Shown here piece after piece: positions 9,897-18,531 of a stretch of DNA of 34,985 bases. The position numbers were made by a program, and so were the translations under genes. This DNA comes from Chara braunii. Lineage: Eukaryota; Streptophyta; Charophyceae; Charales; Characeae. Location: positions 385,207 through 420,191 of the forward strand of contig BFEA01000489.1 of the NCBI GenBank assembly GCA_003427395.1, given 5' to 3'. Numbering within the stretch: position 1 is the stretch's first letter; each line of letters starts with the position of its first letter. The notes beneath the pieces were generated by a model. The model searched no databases. It was given only the letters and a program-made list of their open reading frames with translations, and was not told the origin of the DNA.

Positions 9897-10434
9897 TCTA
9901 ACTCCTCTAAATTAGGAAAATTTTGGCAGCGCTTCCCGTAGAAAAAGTGATATCGCAGAAAATATACTAGTCAAAAAAGTCAAACTTTGGATCCTAGAAA
10001 GTCAAAATTTGTCTAACTCCCTGACCTAGCAAAAATTTGGGTAGCATTCCCTTCAGAGTGGGAGGCCCCCCACATCTATACTAAGTCAGACTTGAACTTA
10101 GACATAAAGTCCAAGTTCTGTCAGATAGAATCTCAACCAACTCCTTAGATCTGTAGAAATTTCGGCAGCGCTTCCCGTAGAGAAAGTGCTAGTCCAAGAT
10201 TTATACAAAACTAAGTTTGGAATAAAAAAAAGTGACTTTGATTCTTCAAGGCCCAATTTTGACTAACTCCCTGAATTAGCAAAAATTTGGGCAGCACCTC
10301 CTTTAGAACAGGAGGCTCCCTTGATCCTTACTAAGCCAAAGAGTCATCAAGACCGGATCCTGAACAAGTCAAAGTTCTGACTAACTCCTTGATTTTGTAG
10401 AAATTCCGGCAGCGCTTCCCGTACGAAAAGTGGC
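9897..10434 (+). repeat. five ~120-bp tandem units alternating between two subtypes
   Basis: Units start near 9897, 10013, 10137, 10262 and 10380, each with a CTAACTCC-like start followed by AAATTT(T/C/G)GG(C/T)AGC. Units 1, 3 and 5 continue GCGCTTCCCGTAGAAAAAGTG-like; units 2 and 4 continue with TCCCTTCAGAGTGGGAGG or CCTCCTTTAGAACAGGAGG, which can fold. The A-B-A-B-A order means the true period is about 245 bp. A weaker sixth start is near 10530. It is non-coding. Confidence 0.8.
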
Positions 10435-10742
10435 TTACAAAGATTTATACAAGACCAAGTATGAAAAAAATCCCAGAAAAAATGCAGAAATCGACTTTAG
10501 TAAAAAGAAATGAGCCCAGAAAATGCAGGAAATGACTCTAACTCCTATGGCTCTAGCACGTGGCGAGCAACTGCAGCAACTACCTATCAAATCCAAACTC
10601 AGACTAAGAAGTGGCATCACTCAATCACTGCAGGCCAAACCACAGTCATGCACTCTCTCACCATCCCTAAGATACCTTAGCAACCAATAGTTCATAGTCT
10701 TTCAATGATTTATCCCTCATACCCAGCTTACCTAGGGCATAA

Positions 10743-11466
10743 GGCTAGACCACCCAAACTTATGGGACATGTCTAGCCCAACCAATAAGTATACACAAAC
10801 ATAGGGCACAACAACTTTTCTCTTCTTTGGGCATATGACTAGGCCATCGTAGTCGCCCTGAACTGTTTAAGTATCCAAGGTTTATATAATTGTCTGTACT
10901 TAGTCTTTTGAGGTAGCATATAGCTGAGCCGATCATCTTCAGCTCAAGACTCAGCCTGCCTCTTCATACCACAAGTTTATTCTTAGTCAAGTACTCTCTT
11001 CAGTTGGTGATTAGCTATAGTCAGGCCACCCAAACTTATGGAACCCTACCTGACTAGCCTGTTCATAGATAGTATAATAGTAAAGTATATCAAAGTTATA
11101 GCCTTCCGGTTCCAGCATGTGCGAGGCGTTGGACCAAGACCACCCAAACTTATGGAACATGTCTTGGTCCTCAGCCTGGTTTATTTCTCTTAGACCAAAG
11201 CAGGAAGAGGTAGAGCCACCCAAACTTATGGGACATGCTCACCTCCTCGTTCAGAAACCAAAGAAACTGTCAAAAACCCAAAATAAACAAGGTCGCCAGA
11301 CTACCCAAACTTATGGATTTGACTGGCGCCTGAAGAAGCAATCACATTCAACCCTTACAAGTCAGAGCAACCAGACCACCCAAACTTATGGGACATGTCT
11401 GGTTCGCCAGGCAATACAAAATAAAACACAGCACTAGGCCTTCCCAAACTTATGGAACTGGCCCAG
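10743..11466 (+). other. array of seven hairpins with an invariant loop core and variable complementary stems
   Basis: All seven contain CCCAAACTTATGG in the loop. Stems: GGCTAGAC/GTCTAGCC (10743-10778), TAGTCAGG/CCTGACTA (11018-11056), GGACCAAGAC/GTCTTGGTCC (11131-11170), GAGGTaGAGC/GCTCACCTC with one bulge (11207-11245), CGCCAG/CTGGCG (11294-11328), AACCAGAC/GTCTGGTT (11369-11404) and a weaker CTaGGCC/GGCCcAG (11434-11466). Units 1, 3, 4 and 6 have identical 20-nt loops apart from one G/A. In units with TATGGG the loop itself can form a second stem CCCA/TGGG around AACTTA, giving a two-stem structure with a CA/ACAT internal loop. Stem sequences differ but stay complementary, which argues that pairing matters. 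Two further hairpins without the core lie between units 1 and 2 (10829-10858 and 10922-10944). I recognise no family. Confidence 0.8.
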
Positions 11467-12130
11467 CCTTTGGTTGACCCAGTCAGACATGCAATACAAC
11501 CTTTCTCCCACCCTTCCCCCAGATGCAATCCCACAATCTGCTTTCAATCAGAACAAAGAAGTGTAAATTGATTTTATACATACATTCTTTTACTTTGTCT
11601 GGTTATGTCCTGAATAGAAAGTCAGAATCATAGGGACAGGCATGCATACAACAATCAAGCCATAGGGGGAATAGGCAAACATGGGGGAAATGGGGTCGTA
11701 CAAGTAGGAGGATAATATACCTGATGGTTCCCTGCCTCCAGAGCCTCGCCTAGGTTCCGGCAGAGCTCCCGCAATCGATGGGTGGACTCCCCAAAGAGTC
11801 TTGATGGGGTCCTACGGGTTGCAATCCCGCCTGCCGCCTTCCTCTCGAGACCAATAGACCAGACTTAGAGTTAGAGGGGCAGATGGAGAAAGTTTGAGAC
11901 GCTCAGATCCAAGAGGGGTGCACTCAGACTCGCGAGAGAGGGCCTTGTTGTCTTCGCTCGCCTGAGGGCCCCGCAATGGCAGCCAACTGACAGCTTGGCC
12001 AACGAACCCAGACTGCTGGAGTGACCCCTCCTGACGAGCCTCCACCCCGTAGCATCCAGCTTCCTCCCTAGTCCCACTACTTCTCTGAGCCCCAGCGCCC
12101 TGTCTCCGTCCTTATGCGCGGCAGAACTCC
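11467..12130. other. non-coding stretch, nothing recognised
   Basis: Frames here are short (for example 11812-12045, minus). Sequence composition shifts from AT-rich to GC-rich around 11720. No motif or repeat was recognised. Confidence 0.45.
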
Positions 12131-13440
12131 ATGGCGGCCAGCAGCAATGGCCTCAACCTCCAACAGTCATCAGCAGCCTGCAACAGTGCACAACGTTGGC
12201 CAGCAGTCGAGCAGCAACCCGCAGCAGCGATCACCGGAACAGTAGTTGGTGCCAGTAGCAACAGCCCGCACTCGGATACAACCAACAATAGTGGTTGTAG
12301 CCAGCCGCAGCAGCAGTCCGCCCACAGCCTTTAGATGCAGCCGCAGTTACCAGCAACAGCCCACAACGGTATACAACAACCTCCGCGCAGTTCCCCAGGC
12401 TCAACAGTAGTGGCAAGGCAGCTGCTGCCTGCGCACAATACCCAGTCACGGTCTGTGCCCAGTCAACAACAGTCCGCAGCAGTAGCTCGCACCCGCTCGC
12501 TCACCAGCAGCACCCCGTGCACAGCGACGCGAAGCAGCCTGGATGTAACCCACCGTAACCCGCAGTCGGTAGCCTGTGCCCAGTAGTGATTAGTAGCAAC
12601 GGCGGTAGCCGCGGGTAACAGCAGCTTGCAACAGTCAATACGCCACAGTAGCTTGTGCCCAGCCAGCCATACACAGTAGTGCACAACAATACTTGTTATC
12701 AGCGGTAGTAGCCTCTGTCACCGCCTCAACAGTTGTCTCACACGGCCCCTTGTAGCAACATCCCAGCACCCTCAGTAGTAGCACCCCACACAGCCACCTC
12801 CCTCTACTGCGGTTTTTCACCTCAGCCCCAGATCCTTGTACCAGTTCACTGAACTGGCCCTGAGTCTGAACACACAAAAAGCCACCGCCCTCNGTATCCG
12901 TTGGAACCAAAATGGTTGAATACTATCGTGCACAGCAATTGGAAACAGCGGCCGGTCAGACAGTATGGGTAGACATACATACACAACCCCCGTGTCTGAC
13001 GATCACGGCTCCAAGGGAAGTGTTCTCAGCGAAGTCTTACGAAAAAAACTCAGCAAGGGTACAGGGTGCCTCAGCAGGGCTGCACTGCAGCAGCTCAGTG
13101 AAGGCAGGATAACCCACAGCCTGTACGCTGTGGCTACTTGACCCAGCCAATGACGGTTGGCTGTAACAGTTCCAGCGGCTGGCTGCAACAGCCTGCAAAG
13201 CTTCACAGCCTGCCGACCGTAACGGCCACCTCACCGGTCCCCTACTTGGATACGAGCGAGACACAGCAATGCACAGCAACCCCCTTCGCGCTGCGGAATG
13301 ATGCAGTGGAAAGCTTCACGCAAAACACTTTGTACCCAGCGTATACGGGAGTGTATACGGGAGAGGCACAGCAGGTGCCTAGTGAACGTTCAGCGTCTGT
13401 GCTCAGTAATTTTCAACGCTGCACGCCGAACAGTTGGTGA
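12131..13440 (+). other. CAG/CAA-rich degenerate stretch with Gln/Ser/Ala-rich frames
   Basis: A frame from 12131 to 12586 is open except for one TAG at 12332. It encodes a Gln/Ser/Ala/Pro/Thr-rich sequence. Beyond that, CAG, CAGTAG, CAACAG and TGCACARCAA words recur to about 13440, with a further frame at 13138-13440 in another phase. It could be a decayed low-complexity protein domain or just an imperfect CAG-type minisatellite. GTATACGGGAG occurs twice in tandem near 13340-13363. An unresolved base (n) is at 12893. No domain is recognised. Confidence 0.35.
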
Positions 13441-14395
13441 TGCATAATAACGAGGTAGCCATACGTAGTAACGCCTAGCCTGCCTGCAAGCGATAACTGA
13501 CGAGTCGTGACTGCAATCTGAACTTCATCCTTAGCCACCACTTAGACAGTTCTTCCCTCAGCAGCCCTTAACTCAATCCGTACTGCGCTAGAAAAATCCA
13601 GCAGCAGCAACCTGCTGCAACCGAAGTACGGACAGGTGCCGACCTTACAGTCCACCGCTACGATCAGGCACACACCCCCACCACTTGTATTCCAGTTCGC
13701 TTTAATGGGCTCTTCCCCTCGCTTCTCTTCCTATCATGAAGACCACCAAGATGCATAGGACAGACACTAGGCCTAACTTAGCCAGTATGAGGAAGAACGT
13801 CGTGCTCTATGTACTACTCATCAACTATGTGAAATAGAGACGGATCCACCGTTGACAACGTAACCAAGTACGCCCCCCCCCTCCGCTGCTCTTGATGGGG
13901 ACGAGCAACATACAAGCCACGTGGCCACCAGAACGGGCGTGAGATACCTCACCTATATTTGCAATCCCACAGCTCCTTGTGTGCTTTGGCTATGCAGCCT
14001 GCTACTGAGCAAAACGAGAGTGAATCTCCCCCTTGGAACCCGGCCAGATGCGTGCCACACAAGTATGCCCCCCGCCTCCGCTGCTCTTTCACTCACGCAC
14101 TCATATTACTGCTGCTGTTCGCGCCTCATCCGTGGAGAAGATACCAGCCTTCTCCCTCCCACACACACACCTGTACCTGAACGCCGCCAGCCTACTTATG
14201 AAGCTGGCCGTGATGACGAGGGCTGTTGGTCCCGCCAAGATCATGGAGAAGACAAATACGAATTTGAATGGGCAGCGAGCAGCATACCAACACCGCTGTT
14301 GCTGCTTGTTGCCAGATCACAAGCACGAAGAAGGCGACCACAGTGCGACCACAGTGCCGAACACCTGCAATACAGGAATGAATAACCCGCTAAAA
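13441..14395. other. C-rich non-coding stretch
   Basis: Contains two related blocks, ACGCCCCCCCCCTCCGCTGC near 13870 and GCCCCCCGCCTCCGCTGC near 14065, and short frames without recognisable domains. Frames at 13921-14385 and 14033-14518 overlap each other and look like chance openings in C-rich sequence. Confidence 0.4.
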
Positions 14396-14415
14396 GATGG
14401 GACAATACATCCCCC

Positions 14416-14472
14416 AAAAAAATATATATACATATATATATATCATCACATATATATATATCTACATATTTA
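14416..14472. repeat. AT-rich (TA)n/(ATAC) microsatellite
   Basis: Interrupted (TA)n with CATATA and ATCATCACA interruptions, following a short A-run. Confidence 0.85.
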
Positions 14473-15690
14473 TCCCCGCGCAGCCTCTGTTGTTCGTACA
14501 GGCCAGACCAGTCTATGAACCCCCAATCCGAGTTCACCAACTACCTCGCAGTGTACAGAAACCTCCGAAACGCACCTTCACTCGCCCGTTTTCGTCAAGG
14601 AACGGACGAGATAGAAGTTTTTGCATCCACCATAATCACTCGCCCGTGTCGTCCGCGCACCCCGCCTTTCAAATAACTCACACTCCACTAATTAGTCCTC
14701 AAATCTATTACTACTAACGAACTCGCCCTACTCAACAACTACTATTGAGCACTCTCCCCTATGAGATTCCGTTGCAGAATAAGCGTGGTATGATCCCCTC
14801 TCCCCGCTGCTCCTCTCTCCCGGCCATCTTCCCATGCTGGCTTCTGAATGTACCTGGCGCAAATTAGTGCCCAGGTAGGTTTCTCCTTTGTCTGAATTCG
14901 CCAGGGGTGTCGAGCCTTGTCCCTCACTTACTTCGTGTCATCTTGATTTCCCTGGCAGCTGCCTCCCCCATCCCCTGTCCTCACCGTCGCCTCCCTACTC
15001 GTGTATTTGGCCGTTCTCCACCATCCCGTTCATGTGTTTCCCTCATCACCTATACGAGGGAGCTAAGCTAAGCTCGTGCAGTTCCACCATGATACTGAGG
15101 TAGGAGGGCGCCACTGTAGTGTGAGAAGACAGGCCAACTCAACTTCAGCAACCGGGACGGGGCAGCCAGCGAGGTCGAGGTGGGCTGCTGCCCGGATCAT
15201 GCAGACGAACACAGCCCGGTGCTAGCTCCTCCGTACCTGGCCTGAATCCACGTCCAGGTTCATCTCCCTCTTTATTGCTAGTTCTACTGTTCCCCCTCTC
15301 GTCGTGCTGCGCTCCCCCACGCTACCTCTTTCTTCTCTAGTTCTTCTCTCTCTCTTCTCCTATACTACCATTCTCCCGCTAGTGTACGTTGTCTCACTCC
15401 TCGGGGCGGCACTCACCACAGCCAGCGGGATAGAGCTCAACCTCTCTACTTATGTAGGCCAGCCTTGTGCAGGTGCTGTGCTAATCTCCTCTGCTTCATT
15501 CCAATTTTAACGTATGTCCCGAAGGACTGCACCCTGGGCAGAGGCCCAGGATCGTCGGGCCCGCTGCCTTGAGGTAGTCCCATTATCGGGATCTGGACAC
15601 AGGTCCGTATTTCAGCAGTTCGGTGGCGTCTCCACCTAACTAGGTAGCCGGTCTTCACTGCTGGTCCCGGCACCGGTACCGGACCCCGTC
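14473..15690. other. pyrimidine-rich non-coding stretch with two related hairpins
   Basis: TACCTGG...CCAGGTA (14850-14878, 7-bp stem) and ACCTGG...CCAGGT (15235-15259, 6-bp stem) are each followed by a CTCC-rich stretch, so these may be two diverged copies of one segment about 385 bp apart. Short frames show no domain. Confidence 0.4.
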
Positions 15691-15697
15691 CCAAAAA

Positions 15698-15808
15698 GAA
15701 AACTGAAGGTATGAAAAAGAAGAAAAAAAGTAAAAAAATAAAAAAACTTAAAACTTAAAGGTAGAAAATAGTAAAGAAAAGAAAAAACCCGGGCGGGGGG
15801 GGGGGAGA
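15698..15808. repeat. A-rich tract followed by a run of G
   Basis: About 85 bases of A-rich sequence (AAAAAGAAGAAAAAAAG and similar) run into CCCGGGCGGGGGGGGGG at about 15787-15806. This could be a retroposed poly(A)-like tail or simple repeat. The G-run could form a quadruplex or be a sequencing or assembly weak spot. Confidence 0.6.
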
Positions 15809-16395
15809 GGTCCGTTGGTATTTGGTCCCCGGCCCTACTCCGTGGGCCCGCGGTCGGAGCCCCCAGCAATAAAACCCAGGGGGATAGTCCCGCAGGACCC
15901 GCACGACCCCGAACCCCTCGGCCCTTGCCTTCATGCGCTCTACCGCTACGCTGCTCGCTGCTGCCTTCGATCGCGGGATCCGCTTGGTGAAAACTCGGTG
16001 ACGTAACCTATAGGGCTAAGCCCAAGCCTGGTTCTGGTCAGCGCGGTATTCCATATGAACAGGTGCGGCGCAGCCCCCAGGCCTCATTCCTGCCTCCCAT
16101 TAGGCACGCTACTGCTAGGCTCCTACGCCGGCTTGCCCGCTTTGCGCCGTGGCCGCCCCGCACCCTACTCAGCACGTTAGACTACCAACGGTCTACCAAG
16201 GGCACCTCTTATTCCTTGTAGCCAGAGTCAGGCCGGCCAACTATGCTAGTTGCATCATCCAAAGTAGAAAAATCACAAGCGCGCCTTAATCCCGCGCGCC
16301 CACACCCGCCCCACTCTAATCAAGCAACTTACCTATGTAACCAAACAGATGGAGCCGCGTCTCGCGCGGTACACTTTAGACCTCTACCTACTTCC
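15809..16395. other. 3' part of the 8.3-kb insert, no gene seen
   Basis: GC-rich sequence with CGCGCG and CCCGCGCGCC words and no recognisable domain. Confidence 0.45.
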
Positions 16396-16401
16396 GGTCA
16401 C

Positions 16402-16438
16402 TTGCAAAAGCAAGGGCGGATACCCTTATTAGGGTATT
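16402..16438. other. two small hairpins next to the insert terminus
   Basis: CTTGC-AAAA-GCAAG is at about 16402-16415, and ATACCCT-TATT-AGGGTAT at about 16421-16438, ten bases inside the right end (16448) of the 8.3-kb insert. Subterminal hairpins can mark element ends, but there is no CTRR end as in Helitrons. Confidence 0.5.
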
Positions 16439-16452
16439 CGCGCCGACAGCGA

Positions 16453-16882
16453 TCCTCTGTTTGTTGAATGTGTTTGAGTCCTTAGAGGAGCTAAACGAGG
16501 AGTGGCCTAGATCTGACCCACTATCTTCTTGAACGGCCATGGCCAAAGCCCCTAAGGGTGAGTTGTTCGTCGGTGAGGTAGTCATCGGCGACTGCAAGGT
16601 CAGGGCCTATTATGACACTTGTTCAACGCGGAACTTTATTAGTCACGCGTGCGTTGAGAGGCTGCACTTACAGGGGCAAGTGGAGCGCCTGAGTCGACCT
16701 GCGCCAACAAACAACGCATGGTAGTTGATGACTACCTTAAAGACGTTGAGTGTCGTTTCCCGTACTCGGGAGGGGAATTGAGGCATCATGTCTCATTTCT
16801 AGTCAATGACAATCTCCCAATGGATATCCTGTTAGGTATGTACTATCTTTCGGTAGCTCAGCCCCAGTTTGACTGGGACTGA
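16453..16882 (+). pseudogene. retroviral-type aspartic protease domain of gypsy copy 1
   Basis: This is the continuation of the protease frame cut at 8170. From MAKAPKGELFVGEV (16539) it reaches the active-site segment YYDTCSTRNFIS (about 16608-16645), the DTG-type motif of retropepsins followed by the typical N-F-I-S. Here the Gly of D-[ST]-G is Cys, and copy 2 has D-M-C-S at the same place. A one-base shift near 16695 moves the frame, then DVECRFPYSGGEL and MDILLGMYYLS follow, matching the second half of the domain. A TGA lies just before MAKAPKG. Confidence 0.8.
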
Positions 16883-17054
16883 AGTGGTCCAACACATTTT
16901 GCCAGGAGGAGGGACCGCCATATTACGCAAGTTCAAGGCTAGTTGTCAATGACAATCTCCCAATGGATATCCTGTTAGGTATGTACTATCTTTCGGTAGC
17001 TCAGCCCCAGTTTGACTGGGAGGGACCGCCATATTACGCAAGTTTAAGGCTAGT
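16803..17054 (+). repeat. imperfect tandem duplication in the protease-RT spacer
   Basis: The block beginning GTCAATGACAATCTCCCAAT occurs at 16803 and again at 16946, each followed by CAGTTTGACTGGGA and GGACCGCCATATTACGCAAG. The first unit is about 143 bp. The second lacks about 30 bp between the two parts. Copy 2 has a single version, so the duplication arose in copy 1. Confidence 0.88.
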
Positions 17055-17129
17055 AGTCTGATTGAGTCCTACAGATGCATGTGTGCGCCCGCACTCTAGA
17101 ATTATTATAAGAAAAATCTGGAGGAGGGT

Positions 17130-17779
17130 ATGCATCTAGTTTATGTCTCTACAACGGGCGAGCCAGTGAAAATGCCGCCGGAAATAGAGGGAGTAGTCGC
17201 TAAATACCCTGATCTATTCGAAGAGCCAAAAGGGGTTGTTGAGAGGGAGGTCGTCCATGCGATAGAGATTATCCCTGGATCTAGCATTACAAAGGGTAGG
17301 ATCTATCGGATGTCTCCAGCGGACCTTGATGAGCTCCGCCAACAGCTCAAGGAACTCATAGAGAAGGATCTCCAGTCTTATTTATATCGAAGAAGGGGGG
17401 AACTTTGAGGATGTGCATTGATTATAGGGGCTCAAGAACAGAGAGCCCCTACCGCACATCGATGACTTGTTGGACCGAGTGCAAGGGTGTCGGTACTTCA
17501 GTAAGAGATCTGAAGAGCGGGTACCATCAGATTGCAATACGGCATGAGGATCAACACAAAATTGCTTTTCAGACCAGGTACGGTCTGTACGAGTTTTTGG
17601 TGATGACTTTCGGGCTTTGCAGTGCTCCTGGCACCTTTCAGCACGCAATGAACCGGATTTTTCATGACTACTTGGATAAGTTTATCATCATGTACCTTGA
17701 TGACATACTTATGTCATCATGTACCTTGATGACATACGTATCTTCAGTAGGACTGTCGAGGAGCACGTTGGTCATTTAG
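17130..17779 (+). pseudogene. reverse transcriptase domain of gypsy copy 1
   Basis: The RT copies element RNA into DNA. Frames 17130-17408 and 17405-17779 carry the HAIEIIPGS entry, RIYRMSPADLDELRQQL, MCIDYRG, YHQIAIR, AFQTRYGLYEF, GLCSAPGTFQHAMN and the catalytic MYLDDI. Compared with copy 2, a segment around 17385 is missing (the VPKKGG block is disrupted) and the LNAITV part is scrambled by frameshifts. A 29-bp tandem duplication covers the YLDD codons (17685-17713 and 17714-17742) and shifts the frame. Confidence 0.88.
17685..17742 (+). repeat. 29-bp tandem duplication through the RT catalytic YLDD codons
   Basis: TCATCATGTACCTTGATGAC at 17685 is repeated at 17714. The unit length of 29 bases is not a multiple of three, so one extra YLDD is encoded and the downstream frame is shifted. 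Copy 2 has a single copy. Confidence 0.92.
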
Positions 17780-18531
17780 ACAAAGTCCTTAGTCTCCTTC
17801 GACAACACAAGTTCAAGATCAACGGCGAGAAGTGCGAGTTCGGCCGCACCCGTATCTTGTACTTGGGTCATGAGATTTTCGCGGAGGGGTTGAAGCCCTA
17901 TGACGCGAAGGTGGCCAGCATTCGTGGCTGGCCGCGTCCTCAATCCGTGACTGAGATGAGGTCCTTCTTAGGGATGGCCGACTACTATCGCAATTTTATG
18001 AAGAACTATAGCATAGTTGCCGCCCCTTTGACAGACCTGACCCGCCTTGACACCTCATGGGAGTGGACAGACAGGTGTGAGGCTGCTTTCAGACATCTGA
18101 AGCATGCTTTGACACACCATGAGGTCTTAAAACTTCCTGATCTTGACAAGCCGTTTATAGTTACCACGGATGCTAGCCAATATGGCATAGGTGCCTTGCT
18201 CGGGCAACAGGAGGGGCCAAAGTTGAGGCCAGTGGAGTACATGTCCAAAAAGATGCCCTCTTAGAAGTTGGCTAAGTCCACCTATGAGAAGGAGCTCTAT
18301 GCGATCTACAAAGTGCTAACCCACTGGAGGCATTACCTTCTTGGGAGGTTCTTCTACGTTAGGACTGATCATCAAACCCTGAAGTGAATGAGAACCCAGC
18401 CAGTGCTGTCTGATGTGCTGAAACGCTGGATCAAAGTCATTGAGCAGTATGACTTCGAGCCCCAGTACATCAAAGGAGAGTAAAATAAAGTTGTTGATGC
18501 GCTGTCGCGCGAGCCAGATTTTCTCGGTGCG
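17719..18531 (+). pseudogene. RT thumb/connection and RNase H domain of gypsy copy 1
   Basis: After the duplicated YLDD the frame continues HLDKVLSLLRQHKFKIN, GHEIFAEG and RSFLGMADYYRNF (RT thumb/connection). The RNase H part has FIVTTDASQYGIGALLGQ (first Asp), STYEKELYAI (Glu), YVRTDHQTLK (Asp) and VVDALSRE (last Asp). Stops interrupt it at 18262 (TAG), about 18385 (TGA) and about 18481 (TAA). The acidic residues are all still visible, so the stops are the main lesions. Confidence 0.88.

Larger units (their letters stand above)
8171..16448. mobile_element. 8278-bp insertion of unknown class, TG...CA ends, no recognisable transposition gene
   Basis: The ends are defined by comparison with copy 2, which has an uninterrupted version of this site. 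The insert begins TGTCGAGCGC and ends CGCGCCGACA, flanked by GCGA on each side (8167-8170 and 16449-16452). TG...CA with a 4-bp duplication is what the surrounding gypsy family also shows, so an LTR-type integrase origin is plausible. However, I find no pair of direct LTRs, no primer site and no RT, integrase or transposase. It could be a giant solo LTR, a large non-autonomous (LARD-like) element, or a composite. The ends also form a short imperfect inverted repeat (TGTCG...CGACA). Contents: a LINE-like C-terminal remnant, a hairpin run, a two-subtype tandem repeat, a constant-loop hairpin array, and a CAG-rich stretch. Confidence 0.7.

Noticed and set aside
10743-11466. CRISPR-like array
   Set aside because: The constant part is a hairpin loop with irregular spacing (about 60-280 bp), stems are self-complementary rather than unique spacers, and the context is a eukaryotic transposon.
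12131-13440. Intact Gln-rich host protein gene
   Set aside because: Frames are interrupted by a stop and shift phase. Repeated CAG/CAGTAG words explain the open stretches.
13921-14518. Overlapping 154- and 161-codon frames as genes
   Set aside because: They overlap in different phases in C-rich and microsatellite sequence, with no domain and no similarity I recognise.
16402-16448. Helitron 3' end with subterminal hairpin
   Set aside because: There is no CTRR terminus or 5' TC start, and a 4-bp target duplication is present, which Helitrons do not make.
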